Shown in pieces: positions 6,945-8,221 of a DNA stretch of 8,221 nt. Position 1 is the first letter of the stretch. Every line of letters starts with the position of its first letter. The stretch is taken from contig JAGLYY010000475.1 in assembly GCA_023131935.1 (NCBI GenBank), positions 1 through 8,221 of the forward strand, written 5' to 3'. This DNA is from Spirochaetales bacterium (GTDB lineage: Bacteria > Spirochaetota > Spirochaetia > JAGLYY01). The notes beneath the pieces are model-generated. The model ran no database searches. It was not told the origin of the DNA and was given only the letters and a program-made list of their open reading frames with translations. Position numbers and translations under genes: made by a program.

Positions 6945-7109
6945 ATTTTGTTTGACAAGAAAAAGCGGGGAAGTCATATTGTTATGCAACGAATGTTGCC
7001 CAATACTACGGTTACCGTTCCTGTCCCCGATCATAAAGAAATTCGCATCGGCACATTACTTTCTATCATTCGCCAATCAGGCTTGCAGAGGTCAGAGTTT
7101 GAATTATAA
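6945..7109 (+). pseudogene. hicA: HicA-family mRNA interferase toxin, N-terminally truncated remnant
   Basis: The plus-strand frame ending with TAA at 7107-7109 reads ILFDKKKRGSHIVMQRM, then LPNTTVTVPVPDHKEIRIG, then TLLSIIRQSGLQRSEFEL. This matches the second half of HicA (YcfA-like) toxins: the GSH motif with the catalytic His at the centre, the TVTVPVPDH-x-E strand, and the C-terminal GTLxSIIRQSGL helix. HicA cleaves mRNA on a double-stranded RNA-binding-like fold and is normally held by HicB. Here the first 20-25 residues are missing: upstream of about 6945 the frame shows unrelated residues and reaches a TGA at 6909-6911, with no good start or ribosome binding site. No hicB is present on either side. 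The remaining half is well preserved, so the loss looks like a clean truncation rather than slow decay. Confidence 0.82.
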
Positions 7110-7120
7110 AAATTATATAA

Positions 7121-7199
7121 TTCAGGTAGCCGAAGGCTTTTAGCCTCCAGCCCCCCGCTTTGGGGGCAACGGTGGTGTGAGTTCCGTGGTCTACCTGGA
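7121..7199. repeat. compact multi-hairpin element of unknown type
   Basis: A closing stem pairs TTCAGGTAG (7121-7129, one T-G pair) with CTACCTGGA (7191-7199) and continues with CC (7130-7131) against GG (7188-7189) past a bulged T at 7190. Inside are three further hairpins: AGGCT/AGCCT (7134-7138 with 7142-7146, loop TTT), GCCCCC/GGGGGC (7150-7155 with 7162-7167), and ACGG/CCGT (7169-7172 with 7184-7187). The first also has an alternative, AGCC-GAA-GGCT at 7128-7138. The G+C-rich block sits in very A+T-rich surroundings. It is not a tRNA (no TTCRA loop or acceptor pattern). It could be a REP/MITE-like repeat, a structured RNA or a recombination site; the sequence does not decide. Confidence 0.5.
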
Positions 7200-7270
7200 A
7201 TGGCAAGATATTTAAGATATTAGAGTATTTATAGTTAATTTTTGTTACGATTATAAAAACAACAACCAAC

Positions 7271-7299
7271 TTGACATATGTAGCTATTATAGCTATATT
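7271..7299 (+). promoter_or_regulatory. promoter of the Phd/PIN toxin-antitoxin operon
   Basis: TTGACA (7271-7276) is a perfect -35 and TATATT (7294-7299) a five-of-six -10, spaced by 17 bases. The expected start is about 7305-7306, at or one base before the antitoxin ATG, and no purine-rich ribosome binding site precedes that ATG. The mRNA is therefore predicted to be leaderless. Confidence 0.8.
7281..7295. promoter_or_regulatory. palindromic operator between -35 and -10
   Basis: TAGCTATTATAGCTA is a perfect inverted repeat with 7-base arms around one central base, and overlaps the first two bases of the -10 box. With one mismatch per arm it extends to 7278-7298. Phd/YefM antitoxins bind palindromes at their own promoters, so this is the likely autorepression site. 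Confidence 0.7.
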
Positions 7300-7305
7300 A
7301 TATTT

Positions 7306-7605
7306 ATGATTACTGTAGGAATCCGAAATTTAAAGAATTCTCTTAGCCAATATTTAAATATGGTAAAAGCCGGAGAAAAGGTATTAATAACTGATCACAA
7401 CAAAATTATTGCTGAGCTGATCCCCTCTTCTGGAACTCCATCTATATCCGGATTATTAAAACAATACTTAGAAGAACAAACCCTTAACGGATCTATTTCA
7501 AAATCAACTAGAAGAACTAAAATATCGAAAGAAAGAAAAACTAGTGAATATGATAATATCGCTTTAAATAATATTTATAATGAAACGAGAAATGATAGAC
7601 AATGA
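7306..7605 (+). CDS. Phd/YefM-family antitoxin
   Basis: The 99-residue product starts MITVGIRNLKNSLSQYLNMV and continues KAGEKVLITDHNKIIAELIP (residues 1-40). This is the Phd/YefM fold with its typical order: a first strand, an (R/E)LK-x-x-LS-x-YL helix, GE-x-V-x-ITD, and a strand with -AEL-P. The N-terminal half dimerises and binds the operator; the rest (about 45-99), rich in Lys, Arg, Asn and Ser, is likely disordered until it wraps the toxin. The Phd family is named after the P1 antitoxin that blocks Doc, but members also pair with RelE and PIN toxins. Here the stop TGA overlaps the PIN toxin start as ATGA. The ATG at 7306 is chosen because it begins the conserved domain and coincides with the predicted transcription start. 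The gene is very A+T rich. Confidence 0.9.
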   Translation: MITVGIRNLKNSLSQYLNMVKAGEKVLITDHNKIIAELIPSSGTPSISGLLKQYLEEQTLNGSISKSTRRTKISKERKTSEYDNIALNNIYNETRNDRQ

Positions 7606-8027
7606 AAATTGGTTATATTGATACAAGTTTTTTATTATCGATCCTATTTGAAGATGAAAATTATGAAACAACCATAAAATATTGGAATGAATTAGACATC
7701 CTTTGTAGTTCTCTATTACTGGAAATTGAATCTAGAATTAATGTTTTTAAATATTGTATTCTTACCAAAAATAATAAAAGTCTTTATAAAGAAAAAGAAG
7801 AACAACTCCAAGAACTTTTAGAAAATATAAATAAAAAGAATATCGATAAAGAAATAGTATTAGAAATTAAGAATTTCGATAAATTAAAAAGGCCAAAATC
7901 GCTTGATAGTATTCACTTAGCAACAGCAAACATTTTCAACAAATTATTAAATGAAAAATTATTGCTTTGTAGTTATGATAAAAATATGGTTAAAATTGGA
8001 AAAGAACTTGGTATGGAAATAATATAA
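7602..8027 (+). CDS. PIN-domain ribonuclease toxin (VapC-like)
   Basis: The 141-residue product spans one PIN domain, the usual VapC length. Metal-binding acids appear in the expected order: Asp7 in YIDTSFLL, Glu41 or Glu43 in SSLLLEIESR, Asp102 in SLDSIHLATA, and Asp126 in LCSYDKNM. VapC toxins cleave RNA, often tRNA or rRNA, when their antitoxin is degraded; the target of this one cannot be told from sequence. It begins at ATG 7602, overlapping the antitoxin stop by four bases, and lacks its own ribosome binding site, so it should be translated by coupling at a rate tied to the antitoxin. The middle (about 55-95) is Lys/Glu/Asn-rich and less conserved. All catalytic residues are present, so it is likely active. 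Confidence 0.9.
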   Translation: MKIGYIDTSFLLSILFEDENYETTIKYWNELDILCSSLLLEIESRINVFKYCILTKNNKSLYKEKEEQLQELLENINKKNIDKEIVLEIKNFDKLKRPKSLDSIHLATANIFNKLLNEKLLLCSYDKNMVKIGKELGMEII

Positions 8028-8073
8028 ACCTCAAGGATTAAGACGACCTGAAAGGTCAATTCAATCCAATGTT

Positions 8074-8199
8074 CAAGAAGCCCTGATTAAAAATGTATAT
8101 TAGTTTTACCTAAAAGATAAAAGAGCGATGTATCGAATCTTATACGGGAATGTAAAATAGTTGTAAACTTTTGATATATTGAAAACGGAGAGGTCTTTT
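8074..8199 (+). pseudogene. decayed RelE/HigB-type (Gp49-like) toxin remnant
   Basis: One plus-strand frame reads QEALIKNVY, stop, FYLKDKRAMYRILYGNVK, stop, L, stop, TFDILKTERSF, and then runs straight into the ATG at 8200. The order matches the C-terminal half of HigB/phage-Gp49-like toxins as I know them: a (L/V)-x-ELR-x-KDKRA-x-YRILY core followed by a strand and an HxFxKKTEKTP-like tail. The three stops are TAG 8101-8103, TAG 8158-8160 and TAA 8164-8166; the first replaces a position where relatives commonly have Glu (one base from GAG). Similarity before about 8074 is unclear. In such pairs the toxin gene precedes a helix-turn-helix antitoxin, which fits the gene start immediately after it. 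The match is by eye over a short span. Confidence 0.5.
8187..8193 (+). promoter_or_regulatory. ribosome binding site of the gene starting at 8200
   Basis: GGAGAGG lies six bases before ATG 8200, good strength and spacing. It supports the start of a translated gene at the window edge. Confidence 0.65.
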
Positions 8200-8221
8200 A
8201 TGAAAAACGAAGCGGAGCAGA
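8200..8221 (+). CDS. start of a gene running past the window (possible HigA-type antitoxin)
   Basis: Only MKNEAEQ is visible, preceded by GGAGAGG at 8187-8193. Seven residues give no family information. Its position directly after a RelE/HigB-like toxin remnant, in the same frame, makes a helix-turn-helix antitoxin the natural guess, but this is inference from context alone. Confidence 0.5.

Noticed and set aside
7121..7199. Cloverleaf element as a tRNA or integron attC site
   Set aside because: It has no T-loop or acceptor features of a tRNA and no RYYYAAC/GTTRRRY core pair of an attC; kept only as an unassigned element.
7066..7269. Minus-strand open frame across the structured element
   Set aside because: It runs through the hairpin element and antisense to the end of the hicA remnant, with no domain or ribosome binding site.
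8045..8057. Small hairpin GACCT-GAA-AGGTC after the PIN toxin as a terminator
   Set aside because: Only five base pairs and no T-run follows; it probably arises by chance within the toxin remnant region.
8161..8180. Promoter-like TTGTAA and TATATT before the gene at 8200
   Set aside because: The spacing is only about 8 bases, and the hexamer at the correct 17-base distance does not resemble a -35 box.

Overview
This is a bacterial chromosome segment of moderate to low G+C. The host group cannot be fixed from the window. A complete carA-carB operon, read leftward from 6730 to 2307, is the only clearly core metabolic content. Both sides of it are accessory DNA: restriction-system debris, a decayed methyltransferase, an IS66-family remnant, and a cluster of toxin-antitoxin genes and remnants. 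Base composition shifts strongly: the toxin-antitoxin genes at 7306-8027 are very A+T rich compared with carAB and the methyltransferase.

Left part (1-2140). The window opens inside the last 35 codons of a gene that resembles the C-terminus of a helicase-type (type III-like) restriction subunit. Next is a class I SAM-dependent methyltransferase (387-1211) with a good ribosome binding site but an in-frame TAA at codon 37. An IS66-family remnant lies on the minus strand: tnpA appears intact, tnpB is broken after about 67 residues, tnpC is absent, and one terminal inverted repeat ends at 2140. The 8 bases outside that end, TCTTTTTC, recur at 1435-1442. Joining across this repeat restores a 47-codon reading frame, which suggests an interrupted small gene, but no matching inverted repeat is visible at the left end.

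Centre (2253-6792). carA (391 aa, glutamine amidotransferase subunit) and carB (1082 aa, synthetase subunit) overlap by one base and are driven by a clear minus-strand promoter (TTGACA, 17 bases, CATAGT). Together they make carbamoyl phosphate for pyrimidine and arginine synthesis. A 16-bp inverted repeat straddles the carB stop codon. It pairs fully only in the carB-strand RNA, where its one imperfect position becomes a G-U pair.

Right part (6945-8221). Traces of three toxin-antitoxin systems follow on the plus strand. They are a hicA toxin fragment lacking its N-terminus; an intact Phd/YefM-family antitoxin with a PIN-domain (VapC-like) toxin overlapping by ATGA; and a decayed RelE/HigB-like toxin running in frame into the start of a gene at 8200 that continues past the window. 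Between the hicA fragment and the intact pair is a compact 79-base element that can fold into a closing stem with three hairpins, which I cannot assign. The intact pair has a strong promoter with a 15-bp palindrome between the -35 and -10 boxes, and its predicted transcription start falls at or next to the antitoxin ATG, so the mRNA is probably leaderless.
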